A stretch of 64,000 nucleotides of DNA from positions 248,001-312,000 of the forward strand of contig JABELC010000014.1 in NCBI GenBank assembly GCA_028455995.1, read 5' to 3'. Source of the DNA: Scleromitrula shiraiana. Its lineage: Eukaryota; Ascomycota; Leotiomycetes; Helotiales; Sclerotiniaceae. The notes beneath the pieces are model-generated. The model did not search any database. It was given only the letters and a program-made list of their open reading frames with translations, and had not been told where the DNA came from. Positions 31,817 through 44,433 of the stretch are shown piece after piece; position 1 is the first letter of the stretch, and each line of letters opens with the position of its first letter. The position numbers and the translations under genes were made by a program.

Positions 31817-34800
31817 ATGGAGGTTTCATATTGTCCATGGCGAACTGGCATTACTTGGTCTACAGTTGATAGAAGTGATTGGGCCGATCTTCAAACAACA
31901 GAAATCAAAGATGTTAAGTTTATCACTGATGCTTTTAAATCGGATGGAGAGAAGGGTAAGTTCTTATATCTCTATTTACCGTGATTGGTTTTGCTTTGCT
32001 TTCCCCTCATCTGGTCTGATATCAATTGGCCGGCTGGTTGTTTCAAATATGTGTGACATGGAGGTTTGTACTACTTCAACTTGCATTTACTTACCCATGT
32101 GATAGACGATAAATCAGCATCTGAAAATGAAGTGAGCGGAGACGAAAATGAAAGTTCTGGGGCAGAGGAAGAGGAAGAGGGTGATGGGGAAGGTGATTCG
32201 TTTCCTAGTGCTAGTAAGCAACTTTTATCCAATGCCCCCAATACTCGAATGTATGAATGTCTAATGGGGCTGTAGGAAATTCCCAAGAAATTCATGATGA
32301 TGGTTCAGATGCAGGTAGGCAATCATTAGCTCCATAGAACTCATCCTACCCTCAATTATATAGCACTAACTTTGCAGTACCTTTAGGATCAGCAGCCCAG
32401 AGCCCAATACCACATCTAGCAAGCCATTTTTATCCAGCACCGCCCGCATCTGTATACGTCACTCCTCCACATTCAGTAGCCTATTCCGTAGCTCAATCAG
32501 AGGATGGATATGCTTCAAGCAGAGACGAATCACACCACCAAGTACATTTTGCCCCAAGCACAATTGCCCCAAGCACAATTGCACCAAGTACATATGCACC
32601 TAGTTCAATTGGAAGCTCAAGATCAAAGGACTTGAAGGATTCGAAGAAGAGCAAGAAAAGTAAGAAAGAAAAGGATCAGAGCAAATTTAGATTTGTCATT
32701 TTTAAAACACCCAAGGACGGCAAGAAAAGTAAATCTTCAGGAGTTGTCATAGAGAAAGTTGAGAAGTCATCGAAGAAGGAACGGGCTTTAGCCGAGAAAA
32801 ACGAGAAGCGAGAGAAATCGTCATCGAAGGATAAGAAGAGCAGCAAGGACAAGGATAAGAAAGAGAAGAGTAGAAAAGAGAAAGAGAAGAAGGAGAAGGA
32901 AAAGAAGAAGAGAGTCTCAGTCCCAGAACCCATGCCAGTACCAATGGCATTACCACTACCAGAGCCATATATCCCAGATTATATCTCAGAGTATGACGAG
33001 CCCATGTCATTTACGCCATTTACACCGTTCACACCAGTCGAACCTGAGTTTGTCGAGGAAATTCACGAAGAGCCAGTTCATTATATCAGACCTGTTCCCT
33101 CCACTCCACCCGAGTTTATCGTTCCAGTTCCTATTTCCGAACCAGAGCCAGAGCCAAAGCCAGAGCCAGAGCCAGCACCACCAGCAGAGGATACTCCACC
33201 TGAGAGTACCAAGGCAGCCGAAACTCCAGAACCAACACCCTCACCAGAAAAAACTCTAGCCGAGACCATCGAGGCTCGTCTCGCAGAACTTATCCGTCAC
33301 GAAGAAGAATCGGCCGCCAAGTTGGCAGCCATGGAGAAGGAATTAGCTGATTTAAAGAAAGAAAAACAAGCCGCTCAAACCCCCGAAATAGTATCCGAAA
33401 GTGAAGCCACCCCTCCTGCTGCCGAGGATAATACCCCTGCTATAAGCGAACCCGTTAGCGAGATTGAGGCCACCACCGTAGAAGAAGCCAAAGAACCGGA
33501 GAATGAACCTGTTTCGGAAGAAACTCCAGCTACTAATGATGCACCAGCCGCTAGCGAAGACACCTCTAAGGATGCCGAGATTGTCGAGGCCGAAGAAAAT
33601 GTCCCTGCTGTAATCGAGCCAGTTATTGAGACTGCACCCGCGGATGAGGTAAAAGAAGCCGAAAATGATCCGGCTCAAGAAGAAGCACCAGCTGCAGCCG
33701 AGAATGTCGAAACTGGGGAAACGCTTAAAGAGCCTGAAATCGTGACTGTGGAACCTGTTGTTGGGGCACCCGCAAGCGAGGAAGTACCGGCTGGTGAGCC
33801 AGTCCCAGCTGTTGAGGACACTCCGGTTCCAGAGGAAAGCTTGCCCGAGGTTGTAGTTGAACCGGAATCTACTGCAGAGGAAAGCACCAGTGCCGTGGAA
33901 TCTGGTTCCCAAGAGGTGATTATCATCGAGGTAGAGCCTGCGTCGGAGACTGTGGATACCAAAGAGATTATTGAAGTTGTTGAGGACCAACCTGCTGAAA
34001 CGCCATCTGCGGAACCTGTAGCCTCCAGCGTATCTGTTTCTCAAGAAACTCAAGAAGCCGTTGTTCAAGAAGCGACTCCAGGGATGGAAGAACAGCCTGT
34101 TGCCATCGAGGAGACCAGCAAAGCCGAAGAAACTACCAATGTTGAGCCCGAATTTACTCTCTCTGATGTTCCTGTTGAAGAACCAATTGCTTCTGGGGAT
34201 CAATCAACTGAGCCTGTCGAATCAAGCACTATCGTGGAAGAACCTGTTATCCAGGAGGTTATTATCGTGGAAGAAGCTACTTCGGTAACGGAAGACAAGC
34301 CCTGTGAAGAATCTATCGATACCAGCGATTCTGAAGAGACGGAACCGGTACTTTTGGATAACGTGGCTGTTGAACAAGAAGCGGCTGTGCCAAATGAAAA
34401 ACTTCCGGTCGAGGAAAGCACCGAGGAACAGGTAGTGATCACTGAGACCATCGCTGAGGAACCTGCCATTCTGGTGGAACACGTGATAATTACCGAGGAA
34501 GCAACTCCAGAATGCACTAGGTATCTCCCAGCCATGGAAGACAGTGCCACCATTGAAGAGAGGACCAATGTTCCCGCTCCTACCACCAAAACTTTGGAAT
34601 CCACAGTTTTAGAAGACCCTCAACCAAAAGCCAATAATGAGGACAACGAGGCACCACCATCTGGGCATGGAATACCAATCGTCGAACCAGTTTCGTCTGA
34701 TGAGGTAGGTGTAGCAGCCGTTGAACCACTTCTCATAACTGTAGATTCTAAAGCTGAGGCTGTTCAAGCCGAAGAAACCCACGAGATCGAAGAGCTCCAA

Positions 34801-36495
34801 ATCGAAAGATATCACGATGATGACTACTACAACGAAGACTCATATGACGAAGAATCCTACGACGAAGCATCACACGTTGATGAGAAAGAAGTCCGTAACG
34901 AAGAGTACTACGACAGGAAATTCGAAGACCAAAGATTCGAAGCAAAGGCTCCCATCGAAAACCTCAAGATAACGGAAGAGCTCGAGTCTGTTACGGAGGA
35001 GCAGCCAATAGTTGAGTTTACGGACAGCGAGGGAGAAAATGAGTGGGATAGTGATCGACACAGCGACGCGGGACGAAGCGAGATGGATAGTAGGGAACAT
35101 AGTAACTGGGAAAGCGAATGGGATCACGAGCGAGAAGTACCGGTTAAAAAGCGACGAAACATCGGAAGGGTAAGATTCGAAGATCAAAATAGCGAATGGG
35201 ATCGTTCTAGCGAGGTTGAGGTTGAAGATGATAGACAAATTGTCAAACGAGTTCCGGTTCCAAGACACGAAGATGAATGGGAACGATCGAGTGAGAGATC
35301 GGTCGATGAGCGACAGATCATTAGACGAATCCCTATTATTAAGCAGCAAGATAGCGAATGGGATCGTTCGAGCGATATTTCGATTGAGGATACAAGACGA
35401 GCTCGCCCTATGAGCCGACACGACGAATGGGATCGATCTAGCCAAATATCCATCGAAGAAAAACCCCTAACCGTCGCGCGATTCCGCAGTGAGAAGCGAC
35501 CGGCTAGCGAATGGGATAGTTCGAGCGAACGATCCATCTCAATCGATCGAATGAATCTGCGACGACCAAACCCCGATAGCGACTGGGATCATTCGAGCCA
35601 GGTATCGCTCGAAGACGAAAGAGAAAGACAACCTCGTCCGTTCATCCAACGCGTTCAGGTGAAAGGTAGGAATATGCAGAGAGAGAGAGATGGGGATAGC
35701 GAGTGGGATCACTCAAGTCAGGCTTCTATTGAAGATGAGAGACATGCGCATCACCATCAACACCAATACCAACGTCCTTTTATCCAGCGCGTACAGACGA
35801 GGAATTTGAGACGCGATCATAATAATAGTGATTGGGATCGATCGAGCCAGGCATCACTTGAAGATGATCACCAACCCCACCATCAACCTCTTCACCATCA
35901 GTATAGCCGCCATACTCATGCCCACATCAACCGACCCATCCTCCAACGCGTCCAAACCCGCAATCTGCATCTCCATCGCGAAAACGAATGGGAGATCTCA
36001 AGCGAACGCTCCGGGAGCGTATCGCCTCGTCCGCGTTCTCCGCTTCATTCGCACCATTCTCGTGAGCATGAGTATGATCAGAGGAGGAGAAATAGAGATA
36101 GAGATAGAATGACGACGCGGGGGATACAGATGGATAGCGACTGGGACCGTGAGAGCGAGGGGGAGGGGGAGGATGAGAGGGATTTGGAAAGGGAGAGGGA
36201 TTTAGAAAGGGAGAGGGATTTAGAAAGGGAGAGGGCAAGGGAGAGGGATATGGATATGGAGGATGCGAAACCAGTGAGGGTGAGGGAGCGGGTGGCGCAT
36301 TTCGAGAGGGTGGGGAGCTCGGACTCGTTGCTGTTGTCTGAGGGAGGGTATGGGAAGGAGAGGAAGGGGGTTAGGAGAGAGAAGATCGGGAAGGATAATA
36401 AGGAGTATAGGAAGTTGAGTGAGAGGTTTTATAAGAGGGGGGGTGAGAGTGCTGGTCCTAGTGCGAGTAGGGGGTCCTTTTTGAGTCGTTTTTAA
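31817..36495 (+). CDS. Large disordered protein with C-terminal EWDxSS tandem repeats, unknown function
   Basis: Four exons, 31817-31955, 32106-32213, 32276-32314 and 32378-36495, join in frame to 1467 residues. The first 46 residues (MEVSYCPWRTGITWSTVDRS...) look like a small ordered element. Next come acidic residues, APST repeats (about 155-175) and a Lys/Ser-rich basic block containing KFRFVIFKTPKDGKKSK. A short coiled coil (LAETIEARLAELI, then AKLAAMEKELADLKKEK) precedes about 600 residues of Glu/Pro/Val-rich degenerate repeats. Residues about 982-1356 hold roughly twelve copies of (S/D/N)(E/D)W(D/E)xSS, usually followed by (Q/E)xS(I/L/V)ED, 23-50 residues apart. An ERERDL array and a basic C-terminus ending SFLSRF close the protein. 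I recognise no family. Septal-pore or cytoskeleton-associated disordered proteins have a similar make-up, but that is only a guess. Splice sites are strong, so the gene itself is well supported. Confidence 0.85.
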
Positions 36496-37500
36496 GAGTC
36501 GGTGCGGGACTCAGATACCTCGAAAATACAACCTACACACCACATCACATCACATCACTTCATATAACACCACATCATACCATACATCTCCAGTACGAGC
36601 CAGCTAGCTAGCTATCTAGTATCACAAAAAACAGAAAGAAACAAGCGGGGGCAGAAGAAGAAGGAGAAGAAGCAGAAAGAAGAAAGAAGAAAAGACTTGT
36701 ACTCGATATTGTATTTTGATTTTTTTTTGTCTTTCTTGGATTGGCCCGGGATACGATATTGTATGTATTGTATGGATAGCATTTTCTAATTTCTGTCATG
36801 GGTTTACTTGATTTTGCATTGCATTGGGATGGAATGGGATGGGATGGGATGGGAATTGTAGGATATGCATGCATACGGGATATGGAAAATCTTTGGGTTC
36901 GGTTTGTGTTTTGCATTAGTTTTTGTTTTTTTTTTGTGTTGTTTTTTGTATAGGATATGAATTGCATCGCATAGCATGGCATAGCATGGCATGGCATGAG
37001 ATGGGATAGGAAAAGGTATTAATTAATTGGGCATTGGTTTTAGTTTTGGATTTGATTTTGGGTTAGATAAATAGTTTAATATATTGGAATCTGGATTTAA
37101 TTTATCTATATCTATCTTATATTTAATGTTCTCTATTTTGTGAATATGTAGAATATAAATTGTAGTTTTCTAATCCTTCATTTTCTTTGATGAAAGGGCA
37201 GGTAGCTAACTAACTGTATAGCAGGTCAACCACCAATTAATTATATTTTGATATCTGCACAAGAAACATACAAGTACACCCCAAACTCAATGAACAGCAT
37301 CAAGAACACTCACAACACAGAAATCATTCCTTATATATGTATTTTTACTCATCTCTAATTTTAAAACATAAATCGACCAAATAAACCCTAAAAACATAAC
37401 CATCCCGATCACGTGAGAACAAGCAAGTGGATACATAATCACCGTGTGACACCATCACCATCACCATCGCACCTCTCTCACCGACCATGCACCCACAGCA
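36496..37500. other. Intergenic region between the EWDxSS gene and RFT1
   Basis: About 1 kb. CACAT units lie near 36536-36556, GGGAT units near 36826-36852, and ATAGCATGGC units near 36970-36995. The 3' half is A/T-rich, then C/A-rich next to the RFT1 start, where a CACCAT run abuts the ATG. No gene. Confidence 0.55.
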
Positions 37501-39730
37501 ATGACATCCACGACCGCGGCAGAGAAAGCGGCCTCGCAGCCGACGAAGAGATCGCTCCTATCCTCGGCAGCCGGCGGAGCCTCTCTCCTAATAGCACTGC
37601 AAACCGGATCGCGCGCGTTAACATTCATCGTTAATCAGATCCTGCTGCGATATTTGTCGCCGGAGCTGCTTGCTCTTTCTACGCAGTTGGAGGTTTTCTC
37701 CATCTCGATTTTGTTTTTTGCGAGGGAGAGTTTGAGGGTTGCTATTCAGAGGCAGGGGGATGATGGTGATGGTGATGGTGGTGGTGATGGTGGTGGTGAT
37801 GATGGGGAAAAAAGTGGAGATGTAGGTGTAGATGTAAAGCAAACAACATCTCCCATCACCAAAGCAAAAACAAAAAACCCCCGCATAATAGACTCGCGCA
37901 CCTCAGCCGGCAAAAGCCAAGCCATCGTAAACCTCTCCTACATATCCCTCCTCCTCGGCCTCCTAGCAACCCTCCTCCTATCCCCCACCTACCTCTCCAC
38001 CCTCACCCCCTCCATCCTCTCCGTCTCCTACTTCCTGCCTTCGTTGCGCATCTACAGCATCTCCGCGCTCCTCGAGCTCTGCTCCGAACCCTGCTTCGTC
38101 ATCGTGCAGCAGAAATGCGCCTTCACCGTTCGCGCGAGGGCGGAGTCGCTCGCGACGTTGGCGAGGTGCTTGTGCACGTGTGGATTGGCGGTTTGGGCGT
38201 CGAGATGGGGCGTCGATTTGGGGGTTTTGCCGTTTGCGGTGGGGCAGGCGGTTTATTCGGGGTTGGTTTTGGGGGTTTATGTCGGGGGCGTTTGGGGGAT
38301 TGCTATTAGGGGGGGGTTTTCGTTGGGGTTGAGGAAGATTTATAGGTGTGTTTTTTTTTTGCTTTCTTTCTTTCTTTCTTATTTGTTTATTCATTCATTT
38401 ATCTCATCTCATCTCATCTCTTTCAATTACGGAAAAATTTACTTTACTAACATGAATCCCCAGTCCCGAAAAAGGCGCATTCCTATTCTCCTATTTCCCC
38501 AAACCACTTCTTCATCTAGGCGCAAGTCTCTTCACGCAATCGCTCGTCAAGTATCTCCTCACCCAAGGCGATACCATTTTAATTGCCACAATGGCCAGTC
38601 CAACCGCCCAGGGCGTCTACGCACTCGCTAGTAACTATGGGGGATTAGTCGCGCGATTGGTGCTCCAACCCATTGAGGAGATGTCGCGAAACTATTTTGG
38701 GAAATTGTTGGCGCCTGTTACGGATGAATCTAACTCTAGCTCTAGTTTCGAGTCTAAGTCTAAGTCTACCGATATCGATACTGATACTGATACTGATACC
38801 AAAAACAAAATGGAATCATCAAAATCAGAATCAGAATCAAAATCAAAATCAGAAATGGAATCCCAAAAAGCCAAAACCCTCCTCATACAAAAATCCCACC
38901 AAAACCTCCACAACATCCTCCACATCTACACCCTCCTCACCCTCCCCACCCTCCTCTTCGCGCCCCTGCTCGCGCCCACCCTGCTCTCCCTCCTCGCAGG
39001 CCCCCGCTGGCTCGCCTCCGGCGCCGGCCCCGTCCTAGCAACCTACACCTATTACATCCCGCTTCTCGGCATCAACGGGCTGCTCGAAGCATACGTGTCG
39101 AGTGTCGCGAGCAAGAGGGACGTCTATGTGCAGAGTATGTGGATGGGGGTATTCTCGCTGGTATTTGCGGGCAGCGCGTGGGGGTTTGTGAGGGGCGCGG
39201 GGATGGGGGCGAGGGGGGTGGTGTGGGCGGGGTGTGTGGGGATGGCGGGGCGGATCGCGTGGTGTTGGGGGTGGTGCGGGGGGGTTTGGGGACGGTGGGG
39301 GGTTGGGGCGGGAGAAGGCGAGGGCGCGAGGGGCTTGTTGCCGAATAGGGGTAGTGTGGCGTTGGGGGTGGGGGTTTGGGGGGTGCTTGGGGAGTTGCAG
39401 AAGGGGTTTACGGGGGGGGTGATGGATCTTGTGAAGATTGGGGGGGTGGGGGTGGTTTTTATGGGGTTATTGTGAGTTTTGATTTCTATTCTTTCTATCT
39501 TTCTCCCTCCCTCTTTCTGTTTTTCCTTGACTTGCTTTTTGTTCTAATCCATTCTATTCTCTCTTTTTTCATCCCTCCCCTTCCTTCCCTTCCCTGACCG
39601 AGCTTTTGGATACATTATTCGCAAATCAACTAAACCGAACTAAACCAAACTAACCACAACGCCCGCCCAACACAGCATCCTAAGCGAAAGAAAATTCCTC
39701 CTCGAATGTTACCGTACAATGAAGAGTTAA
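37501..39730 (+). CDS. RFT1: Rft1 family ER membrane protein (N-glycosylation lipid-linked oligosaccharide)
   Basis: Three exons, 37501-38345, 38464-39471 and 39676-39730, join in frame to 635 residues. The last intron (GTGAGT...ACAG, 204 nt) replaces an apparent stop right after the donor and adds a terminal FILSERKFLLECYRTMKS, which fits the Rft1 C-terminus. The protein is polytopic. Its start, SLLIALQTGSRALTFIVNQILLRYL, and SLFTQSLVKYLLTQGDTILI are Rft1 landmarks. Two low-complexity insertions are unusual: an Asp/Gly run (about residues 86-106) and a Ser/Lys/Asp-Thr run (about 365-410). Family knowledge: Rft1 is needed for dolichol-linked Man5GlcNAc2 use in the ER; its flippase role is disputed. 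Base composition swings sharply between G-rich and C-rich within the exons. It is convergent with DBP3, with stops 188 bp apart. Confidence 0.92.
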
Positions 39731-39917
39731 AGGGACCAGGGATCAAAAATCCGAAATCAAAAATCCGAAATCCGAAATCAAGGAATCTACACATGTACAT
39801 AAATAGAATATTACCCCATATTTCTCTCTTCATTCGAAAATGCGGGGTTTCTAGTATAGGTATAAGTTATAGTATAGTAAGAAGAATCTATATCTATATC
39901 TATATCTAAATGTATAT

Positions 39918-41874
39918 CTAATCGAACTTAATCTTCTGAGCCGTCTTAGTGGTGTCGACGTTTTTGAAAAATGCGCCGTAGGCTTCATGAGCCTTCTTCT
40001 TGACCGTGGTGCCGAATTTTAGGAGTTCATCGGGGACGGGCTGGTTGGCTGCTTTGAGAACGTTGATTAAACTATGGGTGGTTTGTTAGTTTGAATTTGA
40101 GTTTGATAATAGGGGATAGACAGGAGTGAGGGGGATGAGAAGAAAAGGGAAGGGGAGGGAAAGGAGAGGAAATAGGATAGAATAGAATAAAAAAAAAGAA
40201 AATATAAACTCACGCTCCAGATTGCGCCTTATCATGCTCAGTAAACAAAGTAATAGCCAAGCCCTCCTTCCCCGCTCTCCCCGTCCGTCCAATCCTATGC
40301 ACATAATCCTCCACCGTCAACGGAAACGTACAATTAATAACCAATTTCACAGCCGGGATATCGAGGCCTCTCGCCGCCACATCGGTAGCAACCAACACGG
40401 GAGTCCCGCCCTGTTTGAAGGCCTCCAAACTCCTCGTTCTCTGCTCTTGGGATAAATCGCCGTGGATTCCAGCGACGCGGAAGCCCTTGGCTCGGATGAA
40501 TCCCTCAACTCGCGTGGCTTCTTTTTTGTAGAGACAGAAGACGAGGATGCGGTCGTCTTTTTGGGCACCGCTTTGATATTGTTTGAGGAGTTGGAGGAGA
40601 CGGTATTCTTTGTTTCTTGGGTCAACGACTTCGACTTTCTGGACGATGCGGGAGTTGGCGCGGAGGTCTCCGGTGGGGTTGTCGCCGATGGCGATCTTGA
40701 CGGGGTTGGTCATGAATGTAGAGGCGAGGTCGCGGACGGATTCGGGCCAGGTGGCAGTGAACATGAGGGTTTGGCGTTTTCCGAGGGCGGGGGTTGTGTT
40801 GATGATTTTGCGGATTTCTTCTTCGAATCCTTTGTCTAACATTCGGTCTGCTTCGTCGAGGACGACGTATCGCGCTTTGCTTAGGTCGGCGCATCCTTCG
40901 TTTATGAGATCGTTGAGACGACCTGGGGTGGCTACGACGATGTCTGCTGTCTTCAATGCTCTTCTTTGCTCATCTTTTGGAACACCTCCGTAAACACATA
41001 CGGTTTCTAAAGAGGATGCCTTGGCCAATTTCACAATCTGCTCGTAACTCTGCATTGCCAATTCTCTGGTGGGTGATACAACAACAGCTCTTGCGCCCTT
41101 GTTCTTTTGATTAGCTGGTAGAGATGACATGTATCGTACACAAGGAACAGCAAAAGCCATTGTCTTTCCAGAACCAGTCTCCGCAACACCAATCACATCG
41201 CGACCGGCAAGTAAGAATGGCCAAGCAGCAGCTTGGATAGGAGTGGGTGCTTTGAAATCCTTGAATGGAGCTCTTTGAGCGGGGTCTGTAATAGGAAGGA
41301 ATTCGAACTTTGTGAGGGGTCGTAGAGTCGCAGTCTTGGATAGAGGATCGGTAATGGTAATGAAATTTGAGCTTAAGAAGGAATCAATTTCGCTCTGTGG
41401 AAGACTCTTCAAACCAGGAGCTTCGGTATAAGTTCCGCTATCTGGTTGCGAGACAATAGGAGCTGGAGTAGATGAATCTGCGGATTCGGCATTATTGGAT
41501 TTCTCCTCCTTCTCTGCCTTCTTAAGAGCCTTCAATCGTGCTTTCTCAGCCTTTTTGGCAGCTTTCGCATCTGTCGCATCCGGAGTGACTTCAGAAGTTG
41601 CTTCGGTGACATTGTCTTCACTCAATGATTCCTTCTCTGCCTTTTGAGCCTTCTTTAATTTCTTCAGTCTCTTTCTTTCCTTGCGAGCCTCCTTAGACTC
41701 TACCTCCTCTCCCTCTCCATCAACCTCTGCCTCATCTGGAGTAGAAACTGTAGACGGTTCCTCAACATCCTTAGATTTCTTTTCCTTTTTATCCTTGCGA
41801 CTTTTCTTGGAAGAAACTTCGATATTAGTAGCTCCAGAGGCTAATTCCGTATCATCGAGGGTTCGTTTAGGCAT
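39918..41874 (-). CDS. DBP3: ATP-dependent DEAD-box RNA helicase Dbp3
   Basis: Two exons, 41874-40214 and 40071-39918, give 604 residues; the 142-nt intron splits the codon in the QSGALIN stretch. The ATG at 41874 (MPKRTLDD) was chosen over the open upstream frame because the first about 150 residues then form the Lys/Glu-rich tail typical of Dbp3. The helicase core has PTPIQAAAWP (Q-motif region), AETGSGKT near residue 230, DEAD near 338, TATWP (motif III) and HRIGRTGRAG near 525. The C-terminal extension after the intron, LKAANQPVPDELLKFGTTVK, is Dbp3-like. Family knowledge: Dbp3 works in the nucleolus on 27S pre-rRNA processing at site A3 for 60S subunit assembly. It is upstream of and convergent with RFT1. 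Confidence 0.95.
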
Positions 41875-42728
41875 AATTGGAAATGGTGATGAAAGAATGC
41901 TGTTACAATTCCAATTCGAGATTTCGATACTCCGAAAATTGTAACTGATAGAAAAAAATAATTTTTGTCGATAAGAATTTACAGGGTTTGCTTGATAAAG
42001 ACGCCAGACCACATTGGGATCCGCTTATCCCCGGTTGTGGTAATTCTAAGCCGGCACAAATCACAACACCAAATCCAGGATTATTGTTACAACAACAAGC
42101 AACAACTGTGCATCTTACTAAAGTTCAAACAAATGACTTGGAGATACAAGGAAGAGAATCAAGCTGATGTTCTATAGTTGATGTGTTGTTTGATCCATAT
42201 TATATATATTATATATCAAACAAATCATTTGCAAGTGCTTCTAGGATAATTCTCTACTACTGAATTGATGATTTTTCGTGTAAATCTGGCAAGCTGGTAA
42301 AGCTATTAGTATGCTATGCCCACCTGGATTTCAGACAAAACTGGGTATTTTCAACGTTTTATGTCACAAATATAAATGTCAGCACTGTTAGAAATGTAGG
42401 AGTCAATTCTAAATTTTGGGGGGTTTCAATTTTTATTTTGATTAAACTCATGATGAATTTTTCCTTGGTTTCATAAGTAACTTTGCTATAGCGTTTTTGT
42501 ACAAGAACCACTCAAAAAAGATTGTGTAGATGTCCTTTACACATCTGTCAACCGAATGCCATTCAAATTGCTATCTTCTCCCCCTGTCCATTATCATTCT
42601 TGAGAACATGTCAAGTAGGACAACAAGCTATTGCTGCTAATCATCGTTTTACCTCCTGATCAAAATTTCTGATACATATCAAAACGAAAAAAATAACTCC
42701 CCTATCCCGAATTGCGCAAGTAATCAAA
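41875..42728. other. Intergenic region between DBP3 and ISU1
   Basis: About 850 bp between two minus-strand genes. It should hold the DBP3 promoter (near 41875-42150) and the ISU1 3' flank. A short AT palindromic stretch (ATATATTATATATCAA) lies near 42203-42220. No gene. Confidence 0.5.
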
Positions 42729-43387
42729 TCAAGCAGTAGCCGTCTGAGATAAAGCAGGCTCCATTACTGCCTCCACATCAATCTTTGGCATGGCGGTGCT
42801 AGTCCCTCCAAGGTTCGTAGTCTGCGCTTTGGGATTCTTGGTGTAGTAATTCGAAATGGCAGATTTGATAGCGTCTTCAGCAAGCATAGAGCAATGAACT
42901 AGAAGGATATTAGTATATTTATCAATCAACATGATTGTCAAGTAGACTTACGCTTCACTGGTGGTAGACAGAGTTCCTTTGCAATGTCTGTATTCCTAAC
43001 TCTACCAGCCTCCTCCAAAGTCATTCCACGAACCAATTCTGTCATGTATGATGAAGAGGCAATGGCAGAACCACATCCGAAAGTCTTGAACTTAACATCG
43101 GAGATGGTATTTGTATCTGGGTCGACTCTAATCTGTAATTTCATAACATCGCCACATGCTGGTGCTCCAACCAAGCCAGTTCCTACATCAGTATCTGTCT
43201 TGGGCATACTTCCGACGTTTCTTGGTCGGGAGTAATGGTCGATAACCTTTTCATGATATGATCGTCGACCTGCAACGAAAGCTGGAGATGTGACTTGAGC
43301 AGAGATAGGTATGGTGGCGGATCGAGTGCTTGCCGATAACGCTCTACCGGCAACGCGGGGTGCACTTAAGAGTGTTCGTCGAAACAT
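42729..43387 (-). CDS. ISU1: Mitochondrial iron-sulfur cluster assembly scaffold IscU/Isu1
   Basis: Two exons, 43387-42952 and 42898-42729, join across a 53-nt intron and give 201 residues. Residues 1 to about 40 are Arg/Ser/Ala-rich with no acidic residues, a mitochondrial presequence. The scaffold domain carries the three cluster cysteines, Cys78 in GAPACGD, Cys105 in FGCGSA and Cys148 in LHCSML, plus Asp80, and the LPPVK Hsp70 (Ssq1) binding motif at 141-145, immediately before the splice junction. Family knowledge: Isu1 receives sulfur from Nfs1 and builds [2Fe-2S] clusters in the matrix. The last about 30 residues (from TTNLGGTS) are an extension beyond the bacterial IscU core. It is divergent from UBP14 across about 1 kb. 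Confidence 0.97.
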
Positions 43388-44433
43388 TTTTTCTGTGTGA
43401 AGTATTGTATTTATTTCGATGGAAGGAAAGTCGAAATGATAAAAAAATCAATAAAATCGATAAAATAGAAAATTTATTGATTGTGTTGATGGTTTAAAGT
43501 TGAGAGTTCAGTTGTTGTAAAATAGGATTAATTCATTGATTGATCTTTCTTGAGGTCAGAGGATTTTTGTAGATCTGATAAATGTTTGATCGATGAAAGA
43601 AAACTAGAAACGGGATTCGATGGACGAATAAGAAGTGAGAAGAGGCGAGGCTACGGACATAGAATTATCGGATATCGGAGGATCGGAGTGTAAATAGGTT
43701 TAGCTTTAGGGCGTCATCGTTTTATTATAAATTATATAGTAGCCCAATATAAAACGGAGATAAGAAGTAGTAAAATATTGAAAGTTATCCAATCATATGA
43801 GGTAATTAGAACGGGTCAAAACCTGTAAGCGGCATCGGATTGAACTTTTTATGACTACTTTTATCTGATCTACACTGTACAATACAAGGTTCTGCCTATA
43901 TAAATCCTATCTCGATTCCAAATTCCAAATTCCAAATTCCAACAAATTTGAGCTAACTTTATTAGGTAGGTGGTGGCGAGGAACTTTTCTAATAAATCTG
44001 CAGTCATATATATATATGTATTATGGTATAAATATATATATATATATATACACGTGATAGCGCATCTGATATTTAAGGCACTTAATAATATTCACGCGTT
44101 TGACTCGAACTCGACTCGACTCTACCTAGGCTTCTGACTCTAATAAATTCTAATCCAAGCTCTGTGCTATTGAAAGCTGCTCTCTCTCCCGCCCGCTTCT
44201 AAGCTTCCAATTTTACCCCACCAACCAACTATACTACTAGACGGAAAGTACAAACCGCACATCCCATACTGTAGCCTTCTCATACAATAACAATAACAAT
44301 AACGACAACAACAACAACAACAACAACAACTAGAGAGCCATTATTCAAATCAATATTGTATTGTATTGTGCTGTGTTGATTTCCAAAGTTATTAGAGGAA
44401 GAAAAAAAATAGTAACACAATATTAAAACAATC
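43388..44433. other. Bidirectional promoter region of ISU1 and UBP14
   Basis: About 1 kb. It includes an AATTCC microsatellite near 43918-43942, an AT-rich palindromic tract near 44008-44050, ending in CACGTG-like sequence, and a CAATAA/CAA array near 44286-44332 in the UBP14 leader. No gene is supported. Confidence 0.55.

Noticed and set aside
33352..34203. Long minus-strand ORF (283 codons) inside the EWDxSS gene
   Set aside because: It is antisense to a Glu/Pro-rich coding exon with verified splicing on the plus strand; no domain is recognisable.
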